Shown here: one piece after another, positions 1 through 10,035 of the stretch
How positions within the stretch are numbered: the first letter of the stretch is position 1
Layout: the number at the start of each line of letters is the position of its first letter
Source of the DNA: Marthasterias glacialis
Taxonomy: Eukaryota > Echinodermata > Asteroidea > Forcipulatida > Asteriidae
DNA length: 64,000 nucleotides
Direction of reading: 5' to 3'
Assembly: GCA_911728455.2 (NCBI GenBank)
Contig: OU452226.1
Coordinates: 22,771,938 to 22,835,937, forward strand
Translations under genes and position numbers: made by a program
The notes under the pieces: generated by a model
Told to the model about the DNA's origin: nothing
Databases searched by the model: none
The model's input: only the letters and a program-made list of their open reading frames with translations

Positions 1-158
1 ACTGTCACAAGGCAAATTATACAATCCCAATGTTGTAAATTGAATGACTTGGAGTTTCACCAGAAATCTACTGTTACTTGTAAATGTTCTCGTGTAGTTG
101 TGTTTTAATGTGTTTGAGTAATGCTGGTTGTCATGTTTTCATGAATGTCTATATTTAG

Positions 159-296
159 TTACATCCACACCAACAACTCCAACCCAACCCTGTGATTCTA
201 ACCCATGTCAAAATGGCGGCAATTGTGCTAACAATGGTAACGCTTACAGCTGTACGTGCGGCGCAGGCTACGAAGGAACCAACTGTGATATGACGA
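159..296 (+). CDS. EGF exon 1 (duplicate A)
   Basis: A 138-nt phase 1-1 exon with acceptor at 157-158 (TATTTAG) and donor at 297 (GTAAGT). It encodes a Thr/Pro linker and one EGF domain with cysteines in the [13 protein letters not shown]...CTCGAGYEG...C pattern. It is almost identical to the exons at 1139, 2037 and 3628. Confidence 0.8.
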
Positions 297-3200
297 GTAA
301 GTTGCAGCTGCTTTATTGCACATTACTCAATTTAACTCTGAATAAAAATCTAAAACCTTAAGATTTAACCATTACTTGTAACCATTGCAATACATAGTTT
401 ATTCATTGCTTCTTCGGTTATTCTAAAACAGGAATAATTTGCTAAATCAGTTTGCTAAAAATAAAGCTTCAATATTTGATTCTAATGGATGAGATCGCAA
501 CTTAGTTAGACAGTTTGTGAAATGTACAGTTTGCCGACACAAAGTAAAGACAAATATAATTGTCATATTTCCTATAGCCTTGGGCTTAAAAATCCATTAT
601 ATCGTGTCAAATTAATAAATCTTTCTATCCCTCAGAAAAAAACCCAGGTCTAAATCAATGATAGAATAGGTCATCAAGACCGAAACCGTTTCTGACGGAA
701 CACACTATAATGTGATCATAAAGGCAAATTGTCTGCACAAATCCTATCTTTGGTATGACTAATGTCACTTCCCACCCATCAGAGACTGATCTGAAAAAAT
801 TAAAAGATGTGTTGTGAAATCCTATCTTTGGTATGACTAATGTCACTTCCCACCCATCAGAGACTGATCTGAAAAATTAAAAGATGTGTTGTGAAATAAA
901 ACAATTGTTTGCCAAGCATGAACATATACATTATAACTTGTCCATGTATATATACTCAGTGTTACTGTTGTCGTTCATGTAGAAACACAATGTGTATTTG
1001 TGTTCTTCATCCACTTTACCGACGTCAACCCAACCATGCGATTTTTACACACAGTTCACAGGAAAGGTTGAATTGTTCACGTCTACTGATGTGTAAATGT
1101 TTGTATGTCATGTATAAATGTTTTTCATGTACGTTTAGTTGCATCCACATCGACAACACCAACCCAACCCTGTGATTCTAACCCATGTCAAAATGGCGGC
1201 AATTGTGCTAACAATGGTAACGCGTATAGATGTACGTGCAGCGCAGGCTATGAAGGAACCAACTGTGATATGACGAGTAAGTTGCAGCTGCTTTATTGCA
1301 CATTACTCAATTTAACTCTGCATAAAAATCTAAAACCTTAAGATTTAACCATCACTTGTAACCATTGCAATACATAGTGTATTCATTGCTTTTTCGGTTA
1401 TTCTAAAACAGGAATAATTTGCTAAAATCAGTTTGCTAAAAATAAAGCTTCAATATTTGATTCTAATAGATGAGATTGCTAGTTAGACAGTTTGTGAAAT
1501 GTACAGTTTGCTGACACAAAGTAAAGACAAATATAATTGTCATATTTCCTATAGCCTTGGGCTTAAAAAATCCATTATATCGTGTCAAATTAAAAAACCT
1601 TTCTATCCCTCAGAAAAAACAGGTCTAAATCAATGATAGAACAGGTCATCAAGACCGAAATCGTTTCTGACGGAACACACTATAATGTGAAAAGGCAAAT
1701 TGTCTGCACAAATCCTATCTTTGGTATGACTAATGTCACTTCCCACCCATCAGAGACTGATCTGAACAATTAAAAGATGTGTTGTGAAATAAAACAATTG
1801 TTTGCCAAGAATGAACATAATTATACATTATAACTTGTCCATGTATATATACTCATGTGTTACTGTTGTCGTTCATGTAGAACCACAATGTGTATTTGTG
1901 TTCTTCATCCACTTTACCGACGTCAACCCAACCATGTGATTTTTACACACAGTTCACAGGAAAGGTTGAATTGTTCACGTCTACAGATGTGTAAATGTTT
2001 GTATGTCATGTATAAATGTTTTTCGTGTACGTTTAGTTGCATCCACATCGACAACACCAACCCAACCCTGTGATTCTAACCCATGTCAAAATGGCGGCAA
2101 TTGTGCTAACAATGGTAACGCGTATAGATGTACGTGCAGCGCAGGCTATGAAGGAACCAACTGTGATATGACGAGTAAGTTGCAGCTGCTGTATTGCACA
2201 TTACTCAATTCAACTCTGAATAATATTCTAGAACCTTAAAGGAGCTTTGTCGTCATGATTCTGCAGAGCCAGCGCCGTAACTATAGGGTAAATTATTAGG
2301 GGGGGGGGCACAAGGGGGGGGGGGGGCACCATTTTTGTTACGGGGCACTTTTGGCCAATTAAAAGTGTAGTTTACGTTCGTTTTTTCCCTTAACAAACCC
2401 CTTTTCAGCGCTCTTCTGACGTGTTGAGGTAAAACAAAGTACATTCTGCGTGTAAATAATTAAAAAAAAAAAAAAAACACAAAATCAAAAAATAAAATTA
2501 CTACATAAAAACTAATAAAATAAGACATTTTGTTCTGGTAATGTTTAATCTCAAATTGGGGGTGGGGGTGGGGGCGCCGTTGGGACGAACATCAGTTGGG
2601 GGCACGTGTCCCCTGCGCCCCCCTTAGTAATCCCACTGTGCGTACCTATCACACACCCCCCCCCCCCCATCCTCCCAGATGCTGCACACGCAAACGCTTG
2701 CTGTCAAATCATAAAGGATGCCGTCTTTGTCTAGCTGTGATTTGACCGCAGGCGCGCACGCGCGCGTAGTAACTGGGTTATTCCATTTCCTGTAATAATC
2801 ATGACGACACAGCCCCTTTAAGATTTAACCCTTACCCAACCAATGTCAGACATATCTTACTTATTGCCCCTACGGTTAGTCTAAAGTACACAGATTTTGC
2901 TAAAATCAGTTTCCGAAAACCAGTTGCCACACTAGTTTCAATGTGATTGCTTCCAAGCAGGAAATTGTCAGCTTGTCAACACAAAGTGATGACAAAGACC
3001 TAGCAGATTTTTCAAATGCTATATAGGGGCTGCAGGCAATTTCCATTGTGTCCAATTAATAAATCTTTCTATAAACGAGCATACATAGTTTATTTATTGC
3101 TTCTTCGGTTATTCTAAAACAGGAACATTCTGCTTAAATCAGTTTGCTAAAAACAAAGCTTCAATATTTGATTTTAATAGATAAGATCGCTACCAAGTTA

Positions 3201-6200
3201 GACAATTTGTAAAATGTACAGTTTGCCGACACAAAGTAAAGACAAATATAATTGTCATATTTCCTATAGCCTAGGCTTAAAAATCCATTATATCGTGTCA
3301 AATTAATAAACCTTTCTATCCCTCAGAAAAACAGGTCTAAATCGAGCAGACTTTCTTTTGTCATGGACAGAAAACACTTCACCTAGACCAAACTACCACG
3401 TATGCAATACACCACTACAAAATGAAAAATGTCAACAAAAGTTTGTCATGAATGTGACACACCCATGAGACTGGTCTGACAAATTGAAAGACATTTTGTG
3501 AAATGAAACAGTTGTCAGCCAACATTTCACAAAAATACAGTATAAGTTGTCCATGTCTAAACTTGATAAGTGTTTGATGCCATAGAACCACAATGTTTGT
3601 CATGTTTGTTTGTATGTCTATATTTAGTTGCACCCCCATCGACAACACCAACCCAACCCTGTGACTCTAACCCATGTCAAAATGGCGGCAATTGTACTAA
3701 CAATGGTAACGCTTACAGCTGTACGTGCAGCGCAGGTTACGAAGGAACCAACTGTGATATGACGAGTAAGTAAAAACGCTTAGTGCACATAGATCAGTTT
3801 ACCTCACAAATTACTAAACGCATGTTACCCAGTTTACCTAAACCCTCACGAATTATTTAATGCTTGTCACCCAGTTTACCTAAAACAACAAATTATTTAA
3901 TGCAACTTACCCATTTTAACTTTGCATGTAACTAAAATCTCACAAACTATTTAATGCATGTTACCCAGTTTAACTCCGCATGTACCTAAAACCTCGTAAA
4001 TTATTTGATGCATGTTACCCAGTTTATCTCTGCATGTACCTAAACCTCACAAATTGTTGAATGGTTGTTTTCACCCAGTTTAACTTTGCATGTACCTAAA
4101 ATCTCACAAACTAGTTAATGCATCTTATCCAGTTTAACTCTGCATGTACCTAAAACCTCGTAAATTATTTGATGCATGTTACCCAGTTTATCTCTGCATG
4201 TACCTAAACCTCACAAATTGTTGAATGGTTGTTTTCACCCAGTTTAACTTTGCATGTACCTAAAATCTCATAAACTAGTTAATGCATCTTATCCAGTTTA
4301 ACTCTGCATGTACCTAAAACCTCACAAATTATCTATTGCATGTTCCCCAGTTTATCTCTGCATGTACCTAAAACCTCATACATTATTTGATGCTTGTTAC
4401 CCAGTTTACCTACAATGTAACAAATTGCTTCTTGAATGTTACCCAGTTCAACTCTGTATGTATTTAAAACCTTCCCTATTCAACCATTAACCACCCTACT
4501 AGGCAATCGTAGATTTGGAACACAAACATGTACATGTAGATATAATTTTATCGAGGGATGCCTACCGCAGGAGAGCCGTGAGTAATAAGTTTAGCTGAGT
4601 TGACGCTGTCAGGAGCGGGTTGATACAGTCTGAGTTGTTCGGGTCTCCACAGAGGCTACACACTATTGCCCAACAACTAATGTGCCATAGTCAAGTGAAC
4701 ATGTAGTTTGGGTTAACAAATTGCAGTCAGAAAGGTGTGGGTTCGATTCCCGAGTTAGTGTGTATCTTGCTCATAGATACACCGCAGGATTCGAAGCCCC
4801 TCTCTGGCAGTCCAGCTGTGTGTGCAGTTGTGTCAGAGCATTGGCGGCGGTTTGTTTACTTTTCAACTTTTGTCGGACTTTCAGTGGCGATGTCAAGGCT
4901 GTGATTAGTCAATACGTTAGTAGGCGGGGCTTAAAGGATCGGCCTATTTACAAATATCTTAATTGTTGGCATTGTTTTTTTTTTTTTTTTTTTTTTGTTC
5001 CATCTGTAGTACCAGGAACCCCATGTGCATCAAATCCATGTCAAAATGGAGGATTCTGCAGAGATGAACCTATGGATGCGTTTACCTGTGTGTGCCTGAA
5101 CGGACATGCTGGGGACAAATGTGACAGAGAAGGTGAATTCTCAAACTGAATGGGTTGATTTTGACTGTTGCTTTTCTTTTTCTGTATGTAATAGATTTAT
5201 GTATGCCTGATACACTCAATACAGTTTTCAAACAGTTTCAGGTCGTATAAACCAATACCGCTACCACAGAAAGAAGAAAAAAAAATACCCCTGCCAAAAA
5301 AAAAAAAAAAATGAAACAAATATTATTCAAGCAATAAACCACAAGGGGAAGTGACTGGGTAAAACTTTAAATCAATTTTGGAGGGAACACATCTGCATTT
5401 TTGTATGGGGGTGGGGCCACATGGGGTCGCTGGAAATTCGTGGTGGTGGGGGGGGGGGGCACGTGTCAACAGGCTCCCGTTTTGGCTACGGCGCTGTTTT
5501 GGGGTAATTTTATGAAAACACCATTGAATACAATTTTTTAATGATTTGTTTCCCTCTGGTTGTAGTTTCCTGTTCAACTCAACCTGAATATCCGTGTGAG
5601 AATTTGGGGACATGCACCACAGAAGGAGAGTGTCAGTGCCGGCCAGGCTTCAGTGGAAACCGCTGCCAAGACAGTAAGTACTTTAGCAAATAATGTGATA
5701 AATTTGGAATGTTCTACAACTGGTTTATTTTCCCAAAGAAAAAAGTAAAACAGAAACAAATCAGGTTTAGCAGGTATCATCAACAGACATTAAGAAACCG
5801 TGTACAAGACTTTTAAAAAATGTATGAAAAGTTTTACATACTGAAGCATTTTGTTGGTGGGGTTGGGTGGGATTACTATAAATATCTTAATTCGCAATGA
5901 TATGCTGTGCACGCATCAAAATGTTGATAAGTACCACTTTGACAGCATTGGGTGGTGGTATATTTAAAAGTCTTTGGACCTTAAAAATGTTGAAACTTGT
6001 TAACTGTGCCTCGTGATATGAGAAAATATGGCAATCATAGTGATTCATCTTGGAGTTTAGGGGATTTAACCTTCAAAAAGCACCCCTTTTCTCAGTTATT
6101 TGTTTATTGTTGAGATCCTGAGATAATTTACTTCATGATTATGACATTATAAACGTAAGTCAACATCATAAGATAATTTATTTATGGGTGACGACATCTT

Positions 6201-9200
6201 GAAGGTAAAATGTCGTCTTCCAGACATATATTTTAACTCGGGATGACGACATCCTGAAAGTAGGATGTTGTCTTCCTGAGATAATTTATCTTGGGTTGTC
6301 GACATTTTCAGGATGTTCTCATCCCCATGGTATTTCGGGAAGTCGACATCTTAACTTTCATGATGTCATCATCCTAATATGAAATATATCGAGAAGACGA
6401 CATCTTACTTTGAGATGACGTCATCCCGAGATAATTCAACCCAGGATGTAGTCATAATACGTTTTTGATGTCATCATTTTCCAAACAAATTACCTCATGA
6501 TCTCAACATGCAGGGTGGCACTTCAAGAGCTCCGTAGTTTTATAGTCTTAATAACCCCGATTGTCTCTTCACAGTGGCATGCTCAGTGGAAGCTCCAATT
6601 AAGCCTTGCGAGAACGGAGGGACTTGCAGCACACAAAATGTGTGCACATGCCCTGCTGGCTACACCGGCACAAGATGTGAAACGAGTGAGTATTACCAAC
6701 CGGGTCATTATACACGTCGTCAGTTCGTTTGTTACACCCGTTTCAGACTTGTGCTCCGGAGTTTCGCTGAACCAACTTATTGAAATAAGTACACGAACAG
6801 TTTGACTCCTGAAACAGTTAGGAGCGACTAGGCGCGCTACAAGTCGAAAGATCAACTGTTACAGACCTTTATCAAATAGTCTGGTTCCTTTTTGTGCAAT
6901 GAATATTAGCATATATTACTAATATTGGATACAGGGAACATGACCAAGATGGTGGCAGCATGATACAGGTCTATTGCCAGGGGCAGTCGGTCGGAACGAC
7001 TCTGGAGCGTCTTGGGTTCAGACGTCGATCTTGTCATGAGCCGAACCTAATGCAAATTTATGTTAGTTAAGTTCGCCTGTCTGAAACTGAAATCTAGAGT
7101 TGCTCTTAATCTATTTGGTTCAGGTCCCTTCTGGAGCACCAGTCTGAAACGGGTGTTACTGAGTAAAGAAAAGTGGGTCTGATATTAAATGGCACCAAAT
7201 ACTGTGTAATGTTAAACCCCTTTCCGTGAATACCTTGGAGAGATACTGCATTTCTGATTGGTCGAAACATGATCACGTGGTAGTGTTTTACCGGCAGTAA
7301 ACAGGGAACATCGAGATGAGTCGATTTAATAGTGGTACAGGTTTTTCTTAAAAGTAAAATATAGGATTGGTAATGCTGATAGTGCAATGTTCTTACTTTG
7401 TGTGATTCAATTATACATAAAAAAAACAAGCCTGTGAAAATTTGGGCTCAATCCGTCGTCTGAGTCAGGAGAAACAGTAAAAGACTGTACACATTTTTCA
7501 GCAGGTAAACACTTTGTCCTTATAGTGTCGGTCGGTACAATCGAAATTAAAATCGAGTCTTTGACAGTGTTTCAGACAGAAATTATTTATATGGAAGACT
7601 GATACTGGTATGAACTTCATAATCAGTACGCTGTCATAGTCTGATACTAATAAAACAATTTTTGGATGAATACCAAACCTGTATTTTACCTTTAAAGCCC
7701 CAGCTCAACATTGGTAAACTGACTTTAAATGCTTCCATTCTTTGCACAAATCAAGATATTTGTAACAAAGCCAACATGCGAAAACGTCAGCTCATTTCGT
7801 TGGTTCATTTAAGAGAAAATGGTACAAACCCATTCCGCATTTTTGTACCTATTCCTATATGCAGATTCGTCTCACTAAGACGAAAACTAATTTTGGATAT
7901 TATTTAATTTATTAGTTAAAAACGATAACACTTTGGGCAAAACTATTTTAAGGAACGTTTTCTACCAAAGTATATGTAAATTTGTAAACATTTATGTTTT
8001 TCTTCTTACCAATGTTGAGCTGGGGCTTTAAAGGAATACAGTTGGCGTTATCCTGTTAATTGTAAAGCATGAAGCAACGTGAGGATTCTGTTTTAACATT
8101 TTCACTTTTATCCATGCAGCCACCAATACATGCGTAGAAGGCACCACCTGCCAAAACGGAGGCTCCTGCAGTGCGGCGCTGAATCAAATGTGTAACTGCG
8201 TGCCTGGTTATACTGGAAACTTGTGTGGTACGGCTGTTAAGTCCTATTTTTATTGTTTGTTAGTTAACCCCTATACTCCTGTAGACCCACCTGCCTACAG
8301 GTGACCTCAATCCTCACTATCCTCCTCTCATATGTCATTTCAAACCAACATGTTTGGACTTAGATAAGTTTTGGAAGAAGCCATTTTGAGATATGGTGGA
8401 CACTGTTAGGTTTGGGTAAATTTGTCTATAATTATACACCCAAACCAAGCAGTGCAGTCCTATAGTGTCCACCATATCTCAATAAGGCTAAGACATTTGA
8501 TTCAGCGCCGCACTGCAGGAGCCTCCGTTTTGGCAGTGATAAGCAATTGGCCTTATTTTTGACTGCAAGAGGGCGCCCTTTGGGGGTACATTGGGGGTAC
8601 ATTGGGGGTCAACCCAGACAAATAGTGTGGTAAACCTGTATGACTTGTGTGATGCCTGTAGACTTCTAATAAAGCAGTTAACATACAACTTTTTAGGTTT
8701 ATTTCATTGACAGTTTTACAAAGTAATCCTTGCAAGATATTTGCTTTGATATTTTGTATTTTTAATGTTTTAAAATATTGTTGTACTTTCAAAATGGAAT
8801 TAGTATTGCGCCCTCTTGCTGTCAAAAATACGGCCTGTTGTGAGTTGGGCCAACAACCCTCAGTCCTTCTAAATCCTTCATTTTGGCAAAGAGGGTATAT
8901 AAGGATTTGGGAGGATAAGGATTGAGCCTTAAGAATGCGATGTCTTGATTCTAATGGATTTGGTGAACAAACAAGAAAGCAGACACAAATTTAAATGCGC
9001 AATGGTATTTCTCTATATTGTCTAAATGTATGAGTGAAAAACCGCTCGTCTTGTCCGCCACACCACTCTTACAAAGAGCCATATGATGGGGAACTCTTTT
9101 TAGAGTGAAAGACGGGTATTTTTAACTCACCACTCCAGTGAGAGAGTGAATTTTTCCACTCTTTTATATTTAGAGAGTAGGTATTCATTCTATAGTTACT

Positions 9201-10035
9201 ACATCTTTTAGTCACCATTTTGTAATTTTTGTTTCTCGTAGAAATCCCTGTGACAAATCACTGTGGGACTAATGTTTGCCAGAATGGTGGCACATGCATC
9301 AATAGGACTGATCGGTTTTTATGCGCCTGTAATGATGGCTACACGGGACTCTCTTGTGCAAGTAAGTTGTCAAAATATAGACCGTGTAACACAATACACC
9401 CCACATCACAAAAAGCCACAGCGTCTTGACTTTCTGCAGGCACAATTTGTACATAGCTCAATATAAGAAAACAGAATCTGCATCTTTTTTTGATGGAGAC
9501 TGCAGTTTAAAGCTTTCACCAACTTTTGACACGAAGAAATGGCGTGCATCTCAAACTAAAAGCTGTATGTTGGTGATTTTAGTGGTAATTACAACGAAAC
9601 ACAAACCTTTCTGATGTAATAGAGCGTCGTGCCTGCCATGAAGTGCCCTGGAATGCACAATGACACACGTTTTGTAAATGTGGTAACATGGTCTACATGA
9701 ATCTGAACGTTTCCCTTCATTTGGGACAAGTGGTGGCTCTGAAAAGAGCCGGTGTGGTCTCGACGTTTCGAACAGTATACTCAGCTGGTCTTCTCTAGTC
9801 ACATTTGAAAAGGGTGCTCCACTGTAACATTTTTTTTTCTTTCTTTCTTTGCCCTACAGCCTTTACAGGTCCCACACAGTCCCCAAATAATGGATTGCTT
9901 CTGGAGGTTTGGTGGATAGCTCTGATCGCCTTTATAGGCGTACTGTTAATTATCATTGTTGTTGCTGCATTGTACACGATCTGTCGATCGAGCAACTCAG
10001 AGGAGCGCCATATGGTTGGTAACAAGAGAATCTAA
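159..10035 (+). CDS. Multi-EGF type I membrane protein, 3' part (10 exons, 5' end off window)
   Basis: Ten exons are joined by canonical AG/GT sites: 159-296, 1139-1276, 2037-2174, 3628-3765, 5010-5132, 5566-5673, 6575-6685, 8120-8227, 9242-9361 and 9860-10035. Every internal exon starts and ends in phase 1, so each can be added or skipped without shifting the frame. Exons 1-9 each encode one six-cysteine EGF-like module (CxxNPCQNGG type); exon 10 encodes a membrane helix and a short cytosolic tail. No calcium-binding DxD/NE motif precedes the first cysteine of any module. The first four modules are joined by Thr/Pro-rich linkers that could be O-glycosylated. The family suggests cell-surface adhesion or signalling; Notch-, Delta- or Crumbs-like identity cannot be assigned because the N-terminus is missing and no DSL, LNR or laminin-G domain is visible. 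Splicing is inferred, not shown. Confidence 0.8.
741..895 (+). repeat. 78-bp tandem duplication inside intron of EGF duplicate A
   Basis: The segment beginning ATCCTATCTTTGGTATGAC occurs at 741 and again at 819, a period of 78 bp. The corresponding intron after duplicate B has only one copy (about 1711), so the duplication arose in copy A after the exon duplication, or was lost in B. Confidence 0.85.
1139..1276 (+). CDS. EGF exon 2 (duplicate B)
   Basis: A 138-nt phase 1-1 exon, acceptor ACGTTTAG at 1131-1138 and donor GTAAGT at 1277. It encodes the same EGF module as exon 1 with a few changes ([12 protein letters not shown]). Flanking intron sequence on both sides also matches duplicates A and C. 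Confidence 0.8.
2037..2174 (+). CDS. EGF exon 3 (duplicate C)
   Basis: A 138-nt phase 1-1 exon, acceptor at 2035-2036 and donor GTAAGT at 2175. Its translation equals that of exon 2 across the EGF module, making B and C the youngest pair. The downstream intron is interrupted by a TTAA element. Confidence 0.8.
2240..2817. mobile_element. TTAA-flanked MITE in EGF intron
   Basis: A 578-bp element with imperfect terminal inverted repeats: left AGGAGCTTTGTCGTCATGAT, right (reverse complement) AGGGGCTGTGTCGTCATGAT. It is flanked by TTAA at 2236-2239 and 2818-2821. The sister introns after duplicates A and B read ACCTTAAGATTTAACC at the same point, which is the empty site. TTAA targets are typical of piggyBac-type transposases. 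No ORF for a transposase is present, so it is non-autonomous. It carries an internal G-rich segment (about 2270-2638, CGCCGTAACTATAGG to CCCCCTTAGTAATCCCACTG) resembling the 'GGCGTAAC' repeat also seen near 27035 and 42160, probably a nested insertion. Confidence 0.85.
2822..3627 (+). repeat. Partially duplicated EGF intron sequence
   Basis: After the TTAA element the intron resumes, then a second copy of intron sequence begins near 3085 (TAGTTTATTTATTGCTTCTTC), matching the introns after duplicates A and B at about 398 and 1377. So the fourth EGF exon was duplicated with its upstream intron. No coding sequence seen here. Confidence 0.6.
3628..3765 (+). CDS. EGF exon 4 (duplicate D)
   Basis: A 138-nt phase 1-1 exon, acceptor TATTTAG ending 3627, donor GTAAGT at 3766. 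It encodes the same [11 protein letters not shown] EGF module with small changes (linker [20 protein letters not shown]). It is the most diverged of the four duplicates. Confidence 0.8.
3790..4490. repeat. Minisatellite, ~55-bp monomer with 164-bp higher-order repeat
   Basis: About a dozen degenerate copies of CCCAGTTTAACTCTGCATGT followed by ACCTAAAACCTCACAAATTA. Three consecutive monomers are themselves repeated: ACCTCGTAAATTATTTGATG occurs at 3991 and 4155, a period of 164 bp, with little divergence. It lies in the intron between EGF exons 4 and 5. Confidence 0.85.
4540..4960. repeat. Dispersed repeat fragments in EGF intron
   Basis: GTGTGGGTTCGATTCCCGAG near 4736 is a Pol III B-box-like motif, suggesting a SINE fragment. 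The stretch around 4820-4960 (GCTGTGATTAGTCAATACGT, then TAGTAGGCGGGGCTTAA) recurs at 25830-25990 and in part at 47785, so it is a dispersed repeat. No coding content is supported apart from the exon that begins at 5010. Confidence 0.5.
5010..5132 (+). CDS. EGF exon 5
   Basis: A 123-nt phase 1-1 exon after a long poly-T tract and CATCTGTAG acceptor; donor GTGAAT at 5133. It encodes [14 protein letters not shown] then [12 protein letters not shown], a complete six-cysteine EGF module. It is distinct from the four upstream duplicates. Confidence 0.75.
5566..5673 (+). CDS. EGF exon 6
   Basis: A 108-nt phase 1-1 exon, acceptor GGTTGTAG ending 5565, donor GTAAGT at 5674. Six cysteines are present (SC, PC, TC, EC, QC, RC). 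CENLGTC fits the POFUT1 O-fucose consensus C2-x4-S/T-C3. The preceding intron (5133-5565) contains a G-rich fragment of the GGCGTAAC-type repeat near 5400-5500. Confidence 0.75.
6100..6495. repeat. Degenerate GACGACATC/AGATAATTTA repeat array
   Basis: Motifs such as GACGACATCCTGAAAGTA and GAGATAATTTA recur in direct and inverted orientation through this intronic stretch. It is an old, decayed satellite-like array with no coding capacity seen. The stretch 5674-6100 before it shows nothing recognisable. Confidence 0.55.
6575..6685 (+). CDS. EGF exon 7
   Basis: A 111-nt phase 1-1 exon, acceptor CTTCACAG ending 6574, donor GTGAGT at 6686. It encodes [17 protein letters not shown] and [12 protein letters not shown], six cysteines. 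CENGGTC fits the O-fucose consensus. Confidence 0.8.
6731..7160. mobile_element. TIR element (ACACCCGTTTCAGACT ends)
   Basis: The left end ACACCCGTTTCAGACTTGTG and the right end, read as reverse complement, ACACCCGTTTCAGACTGGTG form terminal inverted repeats about 30 bp long. No transposase ORF lies between, so it is a non-autonomous MITE in the intron after EGF exon 7. Confidence 0.7.
7340..7640. repeat. Dispersed repeat, second copy inverted at 26295-26680
   Basis: Sequence around ACTTTGTGTGATTCAATTAT and TGTGAAAATTTGGGCTCAAT recurs in reverse orientation at 26540-26680. Homology continues on the far side (TGGTATGAACTTCATAATC against the inverse near 26370). No ORF is supported. Confidence 0.7.
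7691..8033. mobile_element. MITE with TTTAAAGCCCCAGCTCAACA ends
   Basis: Terminal inverted repeats of about 27 bp: TTTAAAGCCCCAGCTCAACA at 7691 and the exact inverse ending 8033. A diverged second copy lies at 15741-16082, and terminal fragments occur at about 56117 and 57662. A 246-nt open frame inside is not conserved and is not called as a gene. Confidence 0.8.
8120..8227 (+). CDS. EGF exon 8
   Basis: A 108-nt phase 1-1 exon, acceptor CCATGCAG ending 8119, donor GTACGG at 8228. It encodes [14 protein letters not shown] and [19 protein letters not shown] fits the O-fucose consensus. An exact inverted copy of 8149-8190 sits 304 bp downstream at 8494-8535. Confidence 0.75.
8379..8489. mobile_element. 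Small palindromic MITE (TTGAGATATGGTGGACACT)
   Basis: A 111-bp hairpin: AGCC..TTTTGAGATATGG on the left and its inverse CCATATCTCAATAAGGCT on the right, loop containing an AT-rich segment. A second copy lies at 36343-36463 inside a DEPDC5 intron. Confidence 0.75.
8494..8535 (-). repeat. Exact inverted copy of 42 bp of EGF exon 8
   Basis: These 42 bases are the perfect reverse complement of 8149-8190, in the EGF exon 8 coding sequence (key stretch GATTCAGCGCCGCACTGCAG). It lies between two MITEs in the next intron. Confidence 0.95.
8549..8835. mobile_element. MITE with ATTTTTGACTGCAAGAGGGC ends, uninterrupted copy
   Basis: Terminal inverted repeats GGCC.TATTTTTGACTGCAAGAGGG and the inverse CCCTCTTGCTGTCAAAAATACGGCC. 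A second copy at 17160-17683 is identical in plan but carries another MITE inside. No ORF is supported. Confidence 0.8.
9030..9190. repeat. AGAGTGAAA-type repeat fragment
   Basis: Motifs CCACTCTTACAAAGAGCC, TTTTTAGAGTGAAAGACG and CCACTCTTTTATATTTAGAG recall the larger palindrome at 23095-23515. This is a partial copy in the intron before EGF exon 9. Confidence 0.55.
9242..9361 (+). CDS. EGF exon 9 (membrane-proximal EGF)
   Basis: A 120-nt phase 1-1 exon, acceptor TTTCTCGTAG ending 9241, donor GTAAGT at 9362. It encodes [13 protein letters not shown] and [19 protein letters not shown] fits the O-fucose consensus and INRT gives an N-glycosylation sequon. Confidence 0.75.
9860..10035 (+). CDS. 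Terminal exon: transmembrane helix and short tail
   Basis: The acceptor GCCCTACAG ends at 9859 and continues phase 1. After a short stalk ([10 protein letters not shown]) comes a hydrophobic helix of about 25 residues starting [12 protein letters not shown], then a basic/polar tail of about 16 residues ending GNKRI and stop TAA at 10033-10035. Within the tail GTTG|GTAACA near 10020 is a possible donor, so a longer spliced cytosolic domain cannot be excluded; nothing recognisable follows. Candidate AATAAA signals occur at 10784, 11083 and 12682. Confidence 0.7.

Noticed and set aside
3790..4490. Possible CRISPR-like direct repeats
   Set aside because: Eukaryotic context, head-to-tail degenerate monomers without unique spacers.
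6497..6805. 102-codon ORF over EGF exon 7
   Set aside because: It reads the exon in another frame; the six-cysteine frame with splice sites is clearly the coding one.
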